A stretch of 64,000 nucleotides of DNA, taken from positions 184,695 to 248,694 of the forward strand of contig NZ_JH992924.1 of the NCBI RefSeq assembly GCF_000315425.1, given 5' to 3'. The DNA is from Massilia timonae CCUG 45783 (GTDB lineage: Bacteria; Pseudomonadota; Gammaproteobacteria; Burkholderiales; Burkholderiaceae_D). The translations under genes and the position numbers were made by a program. The notes under the pieces were generated by a model, which searched no databases, was not told where the DNA came from, and was given only the letters and a program-made list of their open reading frames with translations. Shown here in pieces: positions 38,154 through 46,227 of the stretch; within the stretch, counting starts at the first letter, position 1, and each line of letters opens with the position of its first letter.

Positions 38154-38333
38154 TTACCTCTTCTTGCGCGAACTAACAGTGAATACAGCCATCATCGCAA
38201 TGAAAAATATTACAGATGAAACGACTACCGAGGCTGGCTCCCCACCGGCTGTGTTTACTAATGAATAGATCCACGGGAACAGGAGTGCGAAGATCACAGT
38301 TGCACCTAGAGCCATCAGTATTTTCTTAGTCAT
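38154..38333 (-). CDS. Small two-helix membrane protein, candidate microcin immunity protein
   Basis: A 59-residue protein starting at ATG 38333, five bases after GGAG. It has two membrane helices (ILMALGATVIFALLFPWIYS and SVVVSSVIFFIAMMAVFTV) and a basic tail SSRKKR. It lies 49 bases downstream of the double-glycine peptide gene and ends at a hairpin. Size, topology and place fit class II microcin or bacteriocin immunity proteins, which sit in the producer's inner membrane. The function is inferred from context only. Confidence 0.65.
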   Translation of the reverse strand: MTKKILMALGATVIFALLFPWIYSLVNTAGGEPASVVVSSVIFFIAMMAVFTVSSRKKR

Positions 38334-38382
38334 ATGGACTCCATTCTTGTAACGCGAATTAATTGTATTTAACCAATCGCCG

Positions 38383-38625
38383 TTAGGGCTTATTCTTTCT
38401 GAGAATTGCCTCCATGTCATTTTCAATTTTGAGGCCTCCGGCAATGGCTCCGCCCACCAAGCCGCCAAAGAAGCCTGCTGCCATACCTTGGGGACCGGCA
38501 AGTGCGCCGCCCATGGTGCCCGCAATGGCGCCACCGATAGCTCCAGCAGACATACCATCGAAGTCCCATGAGATGCTCAGACCACCATTGACTTCATTGA
38601 TTTCATTCATCGTAAGTTCATGCAT
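38383..38625 (-). CDS. Class II microcin-like precursor with double-glycine leader
   Basis: An 80-residue precursor. The leader MHELTMNEINEVNGG fits the MRxLTxxEIxxVxGG consensus cut by C39 peptidases after Gly-Gly. The predicted mature peptide has 65 residues, no Cys, and a long Gly/Ala-rich hydrophobic core full of GxxxG steps (AGAIGGAIAGTMGGALAG, GFFGGLVGGAIAGG), then a charged tail ENDMEAILRKNKP. AAGGAG lies six bases before the ATG. The cognate exporter and adaptor genes lie downstream. No close known microcin comes to mind. Confidence 0.85.
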   Translation of the reverse strand: MHELTMNEINEVNGGLSISWDFDGMSAGAIGGAIAGTMGGALAGPQGMAAGFFGGLVGGAIAGGLKIENDMEAILRKNKP

Positions 38626-38635
38626 TGAATTCTCC

Positions 38636-38692
38636 TTAGGTTAAGCCGCAGCACTTGCTATCGGTAAGAAATTCTAGCACGGGTGAATTCAT
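38636..38692 (-). CDS. Upstream 18-codon reading frame coupled to the microcin gene
   Basis: ATG 38692 is preceded by GGAGAG six bases upstream and opens the frame MNSPVLEFLTDSKCCGLT. Its TAA stop (38636-38638) overlaps the AAGGAG Shine-Dalgarno site of the precursor gene. This is the layout of a leader peptide or of a translationally coupled small protein. Nothing else supports expression, so this is a candidate only. Confidence 0.4.
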   Translation of the reverse strand: MNSPVLEFLTDSKCCGLT

Positions 38693-38838
38693 ACAAATCT
38701 CTCCAAATATATTCTAAACGATATTTTACGGGCTACCGTGCGTCAATACGCGCGCGCCGCTCGTCATTACATTCGGTAATCCCCCCGCAAAAAGAGCGTG
38801 TTTAGAAGTAGAATTTTCTACTTAACAGAAAGCTCTAC

Positions 38839-39105
38839 ATGAAGACGTCCCGCTTTACCGACAGCCAGATCATCGCCATCCTCAAGCAAGCCGAAGCTGG
38901 CAGCCCTGTCCCGGAACTATGCCGCGAGCACGGCATCAGCAACGCCACGTTCTACAAATGGCGCGCCAAGTACGGCGGCATGGATGCGTCGCTGATGGCA
39001 CGCATGAAGGAGCTCGAAGACGAGAATCGGCGCTTGAAGAAAATGTATGCCGAGGAACGTCTGAAGGCCGAGATTGTGGCCGAGGCGCTGACAAAAAAGT
39101 GGTAG
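38839..39105 (+). CDS. IS3-family transposase OrfA
   Basis: An 88-residue OrfA: helix-turn-helix [20 protein letters not shown] and [20 protein letters not shown], then a leucine-rich dimerisation helix ([20 protein letters not shown]). Near its end, ACAAAAAAGTGG contains an A6G slippery site for -1 frameshifting into orfB, giving [18 protein letters not shown]. Confidence 0.92.
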   Translation: MKTSRFTDSQIIAILKQAEAGSPVPELCREHGISNATFYKWRAKYGGMDASLMARMKELEDENRRLKKMYAEERLKAEIVAEALTKKW

Positions 39106-39926
39106 CGCCATCTCAGCGGCGAGAGATGGCGCAGTGGGCCGTGGCACAGCGGTCAGCCACGATTAACCTGGCTTGCCGAGCGTTTGGCATCAGCCAGACC
39201 TGCTACCGCTACAAGGCGAAGCTGGACGAAGAGAACAACGTCATCGCCGACTGGCTGGTGCGGCTGACGAACAACCAGCGCAACTGGGGCTTCGGGCTGT
39301 GCTTCCTGTACCTGCGCAACGTTAAGGGATTCAAGTGGAACCATAAGAGGGTCTACAGGATCTACCGCGAACTCGAGCTGAACCTGCGGATCAAGCCGCG
39401 CCATCGTCTGGTGCGCGAGAAGCCACTGCCATTGGCCGTGCCGACCGCAATCAACCAAAGCTGGTCGATGGACTTCATGCATGACCAGCTTGCCGACGGC
39501 CGCAGCATCCGCCTATTCAACGTCATCGATGACTTCAATCGTGAAGGCTTGGGAATCGAGGTCGACTTCTCGCTGCCATCCGAACGCGTTATCAGATCAT
39601 TGGACCGGATCATCGAATGGCGCGGCAAACCGGAGGCGATCCGCTGCGACAACGGCCCCGAATATATCAGCGCCATGACGTTGGCTTGGGCCGCCAGGCA
39701 CGGCATCCGCATCGATTTCATCCAGCCAGGCCAGCCTCAGCAAAACGCCTACGTCGAGCGATACAACAGGACCGTGCGCTACGATTGGCTAGCGCACAAC
39801 CTCTTTGAAACGCTCGACCAAATCCAGGAATTTGCCACCCGCTGGCTGTGGACCTACAATCACGACCGGCCCAATATGGCGCTCGGCGGCATCACACCAA
39901 AACAGAAACTTTCCCTTGCCGCTTAA
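39096..39926 (+). CDS. IS3-family transposase OrfB (frameshift product)
   Basis: The orfB frame continues from the A6G site near 39093-39100 to TAA 39926. An internal ATG at 39126 could allow separate synthesis. The core contains [17 protein letters not shown] with the first Asp, [16 protein letters not shown] with the second and [19 protein letters not shown] with the Glu. The frame is intact and the element may be active. Confidence 0.9.
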   Translation, partial: KVVAPSQRREMAQWAVAQRSATINLACRAFGISQTCYRYKAKLDEENNVIADWLVRLTNNQRNWGFGLCFLYLRNVKGFKWNHKRVYRIYRELELNLRIKPRHRLVREKPLPLAVPTAINQSWSMDFMHDQLADGRSIRLFNVIDDFNREGLGIEVDFSLPSERVIRSLDRIIEWRGKPEAIRCDNGPEYISAMTLAWAARHGIRIDFIQPGQPQQNAYVERYNRTVRYDWLAHNLFETLDQIQEFATRWLWTYNHDRPNMALGGITPKQKLSLAA

Positions 39927-40199
39927 CCTCTACTTTTAGCGCGCTCTAAAAATGGGGGGATTACCATTCCACCCCGCCAGCCCGAAATGCGCGTCGTCTT
40001 CAGTGAAACCGAATTCGCCACCCGCCCCCCACCCCATCATCGAGCAATGCTCAATCCCAACCACAGCCCAGAGTATTCAACCGAGAAGAACTTCATTAGT
40101 GCGCTATCTATTTCTCCCTTTATTATGTAAGTGTTGGTTTCAAGTTCCGCGTTATATTGATGCGCGAGACTTCGTAATCGCGGAGTGCCCATTAATTAA

Positions 40200-41458
40200 G
40201 GCCACCTCGAATAACCCGCTTTCGATGTGAGCGACGCAACGCGAGGCGTGATTCTGCCTTTCAGCAAAGCCCAACAGCGTTATTTGCGAAGTGTCCAGCA
40301 CCTTGGGTCCGGGCAGGTTTGGCAGCCGAAGGCTGCCGAACTGCTGTTTAGAACGGCGCCAGGCCGCGTTCTTTCAAAAAGACGAGACGCTTGAGGTTGT
40401 AACTGGCGGCCTTCAGTTGCAAAACGAACGTGGTGCGCACGATTCCCAGACAGCGCACCAGTTTGCCGCCCATCTGGGCCAGGGCGCCAAACACATGCTC
40501 GACACGGGCGCGCGGCGTGGCGATCGCGCGGTTGCTCCGTTTCTGTGTCTCGGAAATGCCCTTGGTCGCATGACCGCACCGCTGAATATGCACCCGCCAG
40601 CTGGCTTGCTTCAAGCTGGCTTAGAGTTCAATGCTGGGACATCCCCGATCGGCATAGACATCCCGGCTCGTGTTGCTCAGGTCGAGCAACTCCTCGAAGA
40701 CGGTGGTGTCGGCCACGGCAGCATGTGTGATGGCGATCTTGCGGATCAGCTTGCAACGCTTGTCGACGCTGGCATGCAGTTTGTAGCCGAAGTGGTTCTT
40801 GCCATGCTTTTTGGTCCACTTCGCATCGACATCCTTCTGAGCGCGCTTATGCGGTTTCCAGCTCAGCGGCATCATGCCCTCCTTGACCGTCTCGGCTTCT
40901 TCCCGCTTGTTGCGCTGGACCGGGGCTTGCACGAGCGATGCGTCGACGATCTGTCCGCAACGCGCCAGGTAGCCCTGCGACAGCAGCTGTTGCTGGACCT
41001 GCTCGAATACCTGATTTCCTACGCCAGCCTGGGCCAGACGATCACGGAACAGCCAGATTGTCTTGGCGTCGGGAATGCTGCTGCTCTCGGTCAAATCCAG
41101 GAAACGCAGGAAGCTGCAGCGATCCAGCAACTGGTACTCCAGCGCATCGTCGGCCAGGTTGTAGAGCTGTTGCAGCACCAGGATCTTGATCATCAAGACC
41201 GCCGGGTATGGCGGACGGCCCCCATTGGCGCGCGAAGGACGCGGTGCAGCGACATCGATGCGCTCCGCCAGCGCCTCGAAATCCACGTGCTCGGCCAAGC
41301 TCACCAACGGATCCCCCAGCTTTCCACGCCGGTCCTCACGCTCCTGCTCGGCAAACAGACTGATCTGGGATTTCATCATGACGGCACTCGCTGGCTTGGT
41401 TCGATGTCAGGATTTTACTCAGCCGCGCGTATCTCGGCCGAGGTTTTTCGAGGTGGCC
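40200..41458 (-). mobile_element. IS5-family insertion sequence, complete ends, inactive transposase
   Basis: The inverted ends read GGCCACCTCGAATAACC on the left and GGCCACCTCGAAAAACC (complement of the right). The element is flanked by TTAA on both sides (40196-40199 and 41459-41462), which fits the 4-base YTAR target of the IS5 group. Its transposase gene carries a stop codon, so movement would need help from another copy. Confidence 0.9.
40348..41379 (-). pseudogene. IS5-family transposase with in-frame stop
   Basis: The full frame spans 344 codons from MMKSQISLFAEQEREDRRGK to the end LVFLKERGLAPF. A TAA at 40621-40623 interrupts it after DVYADRGCPSIEL. After the stop the same frame continues ASLKQASWRVHIQRCGHATK with normal IS5 C-terminal sequence (RARVEHVFGALAQMGG, the Glu motif). 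It is therefore a single nonsense change rather than a frameshift. Confidence 0.88.
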
Positions 41459-41709
41459 TTAAGGCTAGTGTTGGCTGTAACCTACGCCTAAAACGGTGCT
41501 ACCAATTTGCTCGCCCAGCGAACTATTTGTCCGCCAGACCCATTGCAGTAATAGCCTACAGAGCTGAGCTAAGTTTTCGCCTGTCTTATCAATCTATAAA
41601 ATGTCCGCATTTGGCCGATAGCAGACCTTCGATATGGCTGAGTGTATTCGGAGGTCGCTCTTATGGCAACCTCAGGAAACTGACGGGTGTCTCGAGTAGT
41701 TAAGGACGC

Positions 41710-43962
41710 TTAATAGAATCCTTCTAATCTCAACGCCGTAACCAGGCGCGCGCCCGCAGCAGAACCGGCCTTGTAGAACACCGCCGGCTTGCCAAAGGGC
41801 GCCGCCACCTCGGTCCAGGCACCCGAGCCGGCGTCAAAAGGCCTGCCGGTCCAGAGGTCAATCCAGGTCCCGGCCGGCAGATAAAGCCGCACCGCTTGCG
41901 CGCCACGCGTCACCACCGGCGCCACCATGAAATCCGACCCGAGCATGTACTGGTAGCGCAGCGCGTAGGTATTCTGGTCAGATGGAAACTCCAGAAAAGG
42001 ATGCCGCACCAGCGGCGCACCGCTGTCCGCCGCCTGCTGCATCAACCCCTGCCGATAAAACCCCAGCGCCCGAAAAATCTTGCTCATGCGCGCAAAGTGA
42101 GCCAGCGTCTCGGCATCGCTATCCACCTGCCAGCTAATGGCCGGGTTCAGGCCCTCGTGGGTGCGCAGCACGCCCGTGAACGCATTGAGCTCGACCCAAC
42201 GCATCCATAATTCCTTGTTCCTCGCGATGACGGGCACTTGCCGGCCGAGCACCGTCAAGCCGAAGGCGTTGTAGCCGCCAGTATCGCTGTGCAGCAGGCT
42301 GTATCCCGAGACGCCGCCCGACAGCATGCCGACGATCGCGGTGCGGATGCCGTCGTAGCCGTCCCATGTCTGCAGCTGGTCGCCGAGCCAGAACAGGGTG
42401 CCCTGACCGGGACTGCGGGTGAAACCGGAACGGTGAAAGGCGATGACGTCGCCTTCGCGTCCAGCCTCCATCATCGCCTCGCGGTTCACAGCCGCCCATT
42501 CCTCGGGATAGCGGTTATGCCAGGCGGCGGGATCGTTACCGTCCGCCAGCACCGCATCGAACGGCAGCGCCTCGCCGAAATCGGCCATCCAGCCGGAAGC
42601 GCGGGTGTGGCCGAGGAGCTCGTTCTTGATGACGTTCTTGATCCAGGTGCGCGCCTCAGGGTTGCTGAGGTCGACCAGCGCGGCATCAAAGTTAGTGTTG
42701 CGGATCAGGTAGGGCGTGCCGTCCTGGCGTTTCACGAGATAGCCGGCCTGGCGTGCCTGCTGGTACAGGCTGTCGTGGCCGGCCTCGGTGCTGAGAAAAG
42801 GATTGATGTAGACCAGCATGCGGGCGCCGAGGCGCGCGAGCCGGTCGACCAGCGCATCCCAGCGCGGGTAGTAGCTTTCATCCAGCTCCCAGTTCCACCA
42901 CAGCTGCTTGCCGGCGTTCGTAATGCGCACGCCCGACCAATCCTGGATCCACAGTCCCGCGAGCGGAATGCCGGCGCGTTCGAAGGTATCGAGCTTTTTA
43001 TTGGCCTCATCGGTGCCGCCCTGCACCGAGACGATGGCGCCGCGCCCGACCCAGTCCGGCAGCGGCGGCATGCGGCCGGTATAGGCCGTGTACTCGCGGA
43101 TCAGCTCGAGCGGCGTGCGGCCATACAGGATGCGGCCCGTCAGCGCGCTTGTGAACAGCTTGATTTCCACCCGCTCGGGATGCTGGAAATCGAAGATGCT
43201 GTACTCGGTATTTTCGAGGAATAGCGAATTGAGCTTGCTGCTGAGGTAATGCGGCGCTGGGGCGCCGGTAGACACCTCGCTGCCGCCACCGCCGCCTTCG
43301 AGCAGGTCGAACAGCTGGGTGAAGCCGGGCAGGCCACGGCCGACGCCGTGTTCCTGCACCAGCACCGGGATGGTCTTGCCCTTCTGGTCGAACCACGTCA
43401 GTTGCTGGCCCAGGCCGAAGTAACGTTCATCAGCGCTCGAGGCGTGGCGCAAGTAGCTGCGGTTCAGCTGCGCGGCCTGGGGGCCTTCAAGTTGCAGGCG
43501 AAAGCGCAGCTGGTTGCCGCCGGCCACGTCGAACGCCAGGCGGTAGGCCACGTCGCAGCCCGGACCGCGCAAGCGACCACGCACGACCAGCGTGTCGGTC
43601 GCGTTGTCGATCGCATCGATGCTCTGGGCAAGGCACTGCGCCAGCAGCTTGTCGTCGATGCGGTAGGAGCCGTCGGGCGTGCCGAACTGGCGGATGTCGG
43701 CCTGGCCCTGCGCGGCGCCGAGGAAGGCGCGGCCGGGCACGCTGGCCCACAGGATGCGCGCCGGCTCGGCCGCATGGCCGATGCGCAAGCCGTTATTGGC
43801 GAAGGACAGGGAAAAGGCGCCGACGCGATAGGCGCCGTCGACGCGCGAAGCGAGCGCGTCGGGTGACTGCGCCTGCATGGCCGCCGCCGAGAGCGGCAAC
43901 AGGAAGTTCAGTGCCAGCAGGAAGGCCAGCGCCCGGACTGGCCGCAGGATTCGTGTGCGCAT
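41710..43962 (-). CDS. GH31 glycoside hydrolase, YihQ-like (alpha-glucosidase or relative)
   Basis: A 750-residue exported glycosidase with a signal peptide (about 1-28). The GH31 nucleophile motif is GWMADFGEALPFD and the acid/base region is LFWLGDQLQTWDGYDG; LLHSDTGGYNAFG, ELNAFTGVLRTHEG and YQYMLGSDFMVAPV are family features. Overall it resembles the sulfoquinovosidase YihQ (IQDWSGVR, YLPAGTWIDLWTG). In YihQ, as I recall it, the stretch GKRVMWNW supplies the Arg that reads the sulfonate; here it is GKQLWWNW, so a plain alpha-glucosidase activity is more likely. GGAGG lies four bases before the ATG. It is the first chromosomal gene right of the island. Confidence 0.85.
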   Translation of the reverse strand: MRTRILRPVRALAFLLALNFLLPLSAAAMQAQSPDALASRVDGAYRVGAFSLSFANNGLRIGHAAEPARILWASVPGRAFLGAAQGQADIRQFGTPDGSYRIDDKLLAQCLAQSIDAIDNATDTLVVRGRLRGPGCDVAYRLAFDVAGGNQLRFRLQLEGPQAAQLNRSYLRHASSADERYFGLGQQLTWFDQKGKTIPVLVQEHGVGRGLPGFTQLFDLLEGGGGGSEVSTGAPAPHYLSSKLNSLFLENTEYSIFDFQHPERVEIKLFTSALTGRILYGRTPLELIREYTAYTGRMPPLPDWVGRGAIVSVQGGTDEANKKLDTFERAGIPLAGLWIQDWSGVRITNAGKQLWWNWELDESYYPRWDALVDRLARLGARMLVYINPFLSTEAGHDSLYQQARQAGYLVKRQDGTPYLIRNTNFDAALVDLSNPEARTWIKNVIKNELLGHTRASGWMADFGEALPFDAVLADGNDPAAWHNRYPEEWAAVNREAMMEAGREGDVIAFHRSGFTRSPGQGTLFWLGDQLQTWDGYDGIRTAIVGMLSGGVSGYSLLHSDTGGYNAFGLTVLGRQVPVIARNKELWMRWVELNAFTGVLRTHEGLNPAISWQVDSDAETLAHFARMSKIFRALGFYRQGLMQQAADSGAPLVRHPFLEFPSDQNTYALRYQYMLGSDFMVAPVVTRGAQAVRLYLPAGTWIDLWTGRPFDAGSGAWTEVAAPFGKPAVFYKAGSAAGARLVTALRLEGFY

Positions 43963-44030
43963 GATGCCTCCAACCGTGGTCGCTCGTCCGGTTGGACAGC
44001 GGCCCGGTTGGCGCGTTCACGCGCACCGGA

Positions 44031-44330
44031 TCAGTGGATCTCGAACTTTCTCCAGCCCAGCACCGGCAATATCTTCTGCGCCAGCTTGTAGGCGGACAGG
44101 GCGCCGGTCACCGCGCCGACCACCCACTTCGGCTTGGTGATCAGGAAGCCCAGTCCCAGGCCGGCGGCGGCCAGGACGGCGGTCTTGTGCTGCGCCACGT
44201 AGCCGGGGGCGCCGCCCAGTTCGGCCGGATGGCGCAGCAGCGCCACGTCGTGCGCCATCAGCGCGCGCTGTTCGGCGCACTGGGCGGCGAGCAAGCGGCG
44301 GCGCGCCGCCAGGGTTTCATTGCTGCTCAT
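44031..44330 (-). CDS. YqjK-like small membrane-associated protein
   Basis: A 99-residue protein starting at ATG 44330 (GGAG nine bases upstream). It has a charged N-terminal helix (SSNETLAARRRLLAAQCAEQ) and one or two hydrophobic segments (TAVLAAAGLGLGFLI, WVVGAVTGALSAYKLAQK). It overlaps the end of the YqjE-like gene by 14 bases. It is the third gene of a yqjD-yqjE-yqjK-like trio; the function is not known. Confidence 0.65.
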   Translation of the reverse strand: MSSNETLAARRRLLAAQCAEQRALMAHDVALLRHPAELGGAPGYVAQHKTAVLAAAGLGLGFLITKPKWVVGAVTGALSAYKLAQKILPVLGWRKFEIH

Positions 44331-44697
44331 CGATCGGCTCTCCTTTGACGGCTTGCGCATCCTTGCGCAGTTCGGCCAGCGTGGCGGCCATGAGCGGCGG
44401 ACGCGTCACCAGGTCGCCGCGCACCTTGAAGAAGGCGAGCAGGCTGCCCAGAGCGAACAGCCCCGTCATGACGCCGATCGCCAGCAGGCGATGGGTGTCC
44501 CAGAACAGGACCAGCACGAACAGGATCGCCAGCAACACCGCGACCACCGCGAAAAAGGCGGCCGCGACGCCCCAGGCCAGATAGCCGATCAGCCGGTGCG
44601 TCTCTTCCTGCAGCTCGATGGCTGCCAGTTCCAACCTGGTCCGCACCATGGCGAGCAGGTTGGATCCTATCCTTCCGACGGTCGCGGAGATCGTCAT
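44317..44697 (-). CDS. YqjE-like (Holin-X / phage holin family) membrane protein
   Basis: A 126-residue inner-membrane protein with two membrane helices (YLAWGVAAAFFAVVAVLLAILFVLVLF and LLAIGVMTGLFALGSLLAFF) between charged ends, of the Holin-X superfamily like E. coli YqjE. Despite the family name it is a chromosomal protein with no phage neighbours. It follows the YqjD-like gene by one base and overlaps the next gene. Confidence 0.8.
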   Translation of the reverse strand: MTISATVGRIGSNLLAMVRTRLELAAIELQEETHRLIGYLAWGVAAAFFAVVAVLLAILFVLVLFWDTHRLLAIGVMTGLFALGSLLAFFKVRGDLVTRPPLMAATLAELRKDAQAVKGEPIDEQQ

Positions 44698-44698
44698 G

Positions 44699-45019
44699 TT
44701 ATTTACGCGCGATCAGCATGCCGATCACGACGCCGACGGCGGCGCCCAGGCCGACCGACTTCCACGGATTGTCCTTGACGTACTCGTCGGTGGCCTTGGC
44801 GGCGACCTTGGTGCGCTCGACCACGGTTTCTTCGGCGTGGATCAGGCTGGTCTTGGCGGAGGCCAGGGTCTGCTCGAACTTGACCTTGGCGGCCTTCAGC
44901 TCTTCGCCGGTCAGCTGGCCGCCATTGCGCAGCCACGATTCGGCATCGTGGATCACGGTCTTCAGGTCGCTGACCAGTTGGTCGCGGGTGCCGGTCTGGG
45001 TCGGGATTTTTTCGATCAT
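44699..45019 (-). CDS. DUF883 (YqjD/ElaB-like) ribosome- or membrane-associated protein
   Basis: A 106-residue DUF883 protein: long helical N-terminus (RDQLVSDLKTVIHDAESWLR), the characteristic EYVKDNPWKSVGLGAAVG segment and a single C-terminal membrane helix ending MLIARK. In E. coli, relatives tether ribosomes to the membrane in stationary phase; that role here is inference. It is the first gene of the small operon. Confidence 0.88.
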   Translation of the reverse strand: MIEKIPTQTGTRDQLVSDLKTVIHDAESWLRNGGQLTGEELKAAKVKFEQTLASAKTSLIHAEETVVERTKVAAKATDEYVKDNPWKSVGLGAAVGVVIGMLIARK

Positions 45020-45063
45020 CTTGGGCCTCTTGTGTGTGGTGGGTGAATGCCTTTTGGACAATA

Positions 45064-45918
45064 TTAACCTAATGCATAGTCGAGCGCGACACCAATGAAC
45101 AGTGCGGCGCCCAGCCAGTTGTTGTGGCGGAACGCCTTGAAGCACTTCATGCGGTCGCGATCGCGGATCAGGGTGTAGTGGTAAAGCGCGATGCAGCCCG
45201 CCACCGCCACCCCGCCCACGAACCACCAGCGCAGGCCCAGCGACCAGCCGCACAGCAGCAGGATCGCCAGCGAGGCGCCGTAGCACAGCATGATCGCAGC
45301 CACGTCGAAGCGTCCGAAAGTGATGGCCGAGGTGCGCATGCCGAGCTTGAGGTCGTCGTCGCGGTCGACCATGGCGTAGGCAGTGTCGTAGGCCACGGCC
45401 CAGAACACATTGGCTACCAGCAGCCACCAGGCCACGGCCGGCACCTGGTCCTGCACGGCGGCGAAGGCCATCGGGATGCCGAAGCCGAAGGCGATGCCGA
45501 GATAGGCCTGGGGAATCGCGAAGAAGCGCTTGAAATAGGGATAGGTGCCGGCCACCACCACCGCCACCACCGACAGCTGCTTGGTCAGCGCATTGAGCGG
45601 CAGGATCAAGAGGAAGGACACGATGGCCAGCACCGCCGCCACCATCACCGCTTCCTTGCCGCTGATCTTGCCGCTGGTGAGCGGGCGGTCGACCGTGCGC
45701 TTGACGTGGCGGTCGAAGTCGCGGTCGGCATAGTCGTTAATGGCGCAGCCGGCGGAGCGCATCAGCGCCGTGCCGACGACGAAGATCGCCAGCACCTGCA
45801 GGTCCGGCACGCCGCCGGACGCCATCCACAGCGCCCACAGGGTAGGCCACAGCAGCAGGAGGATGCCGATCGGCTTGTCGGCCCGGACCAGGCGGAAGTA
45901 GAGCGCCAGCTTGTTCAT
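45064..45918 (-). CDS. ubiA: 4-hydroxybenzoate octaprenyltransferase UbiA
   Basis: A 284-residue integral membrane prenyltransferase that joins the polyprenyl chain to 4-hydroxybenzoate in ubiquinone synthesis. Both Asp-rich motifs are present: [21 protein letters not shown] and [19 protein letters not shown]. About eight to nine membrane helices can be counted. I used ATG 45918 ([18 protein letters not shown]) because the upstream frame is not family-like. Confidence 0.95.
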   Translation of the reverse strand: MNKLALYFRLVRADKPIGILLLLWPTLWALWMASGGVPDLQVLAIFVVGTALMRSAGCAINDYADRDFDRHVKRTVDRPLTSGKISGKEAVMVAAVLAIVSFLLILPLNALTKQLSVVAVVVAGTYPYFKRFFAIPQAYLGIAFGFGIPMAFAAVQDQVPAVAWWLLVANVFWAVAYDTAYAMVDRDDDLKLGMRTSAITFGRFDVAAIMLCYGASLAILLLCGWSLGLRWWFVGGVAVAGCIALYHYTLIRDRDRMKCFKAFRHNNWLGAALFIGVALDYALG

Positions 45919-46083
45919 GGTGAATCGCGTCTTGACAGGCAAGAATTGTTGAGCAGAAGACAGCGATTCTAGCCTGTTTATCCGTGCGCGCCCATTCTGT
46001 CCCCGTCCATACGGGCGCCATCCCTCGTGCATGACAACGCGATGTATTCAATGCGTGGCGAATACATGATTGTTGTCTTTTTG

Positions 46084-46101
46084 TCGTCATGAATGTGACA
46101 T
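46084..46101 (+). promoter_or_regulatory. Candidate Pho box upstream of the PhoX gene
   Basis: TCGTCATGAATGTGACAT matches 13 of 18 positions of the PhoB consensus (CTGTCATAAATCTGTCAT), with the two half-sites correctly spaced. It lies 127 bases before the ATG of a phosphatase family that is normally PhoB-controlled, which adds weight. Confidence 0.55.
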
Positions 46102-46227
46102 TTTTGTTTGTTTTAATGCATCGGTCCTGCCGGGGGTGGCGGGACAGGACGGGCCCGATGCGTGGGCGCGGCCAACGACACCAGACGCCGGACCACCGGC
46201 TCGATTCCTACTCTTTGGAGCATCTCG

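Larger units (their letters stand above)
38775..39965 (+). mobile_element. IS3-family insertion sequence, complete
   Basis: A 1191-base element. Both ends read GGTAATCCCCCC inward, with partial continuation of the repeat (AGAGCG and AGTAGA blocks in both ends). It is flanked by the 4-base duplication ATTC (38771-38774 and 39966-39969). It lies just upstream of the microcin leader, within 83 bases of the small upstream frame. Confidence 0.9.

Noticed and set aside
38154..38558. A longer 134-aa frame for the candidate immunity gene
   Set aside because: Its N-terminal part is antisense-like sequence in another frame of the precursor gene; ATG 38333 has a proper ribosome site.
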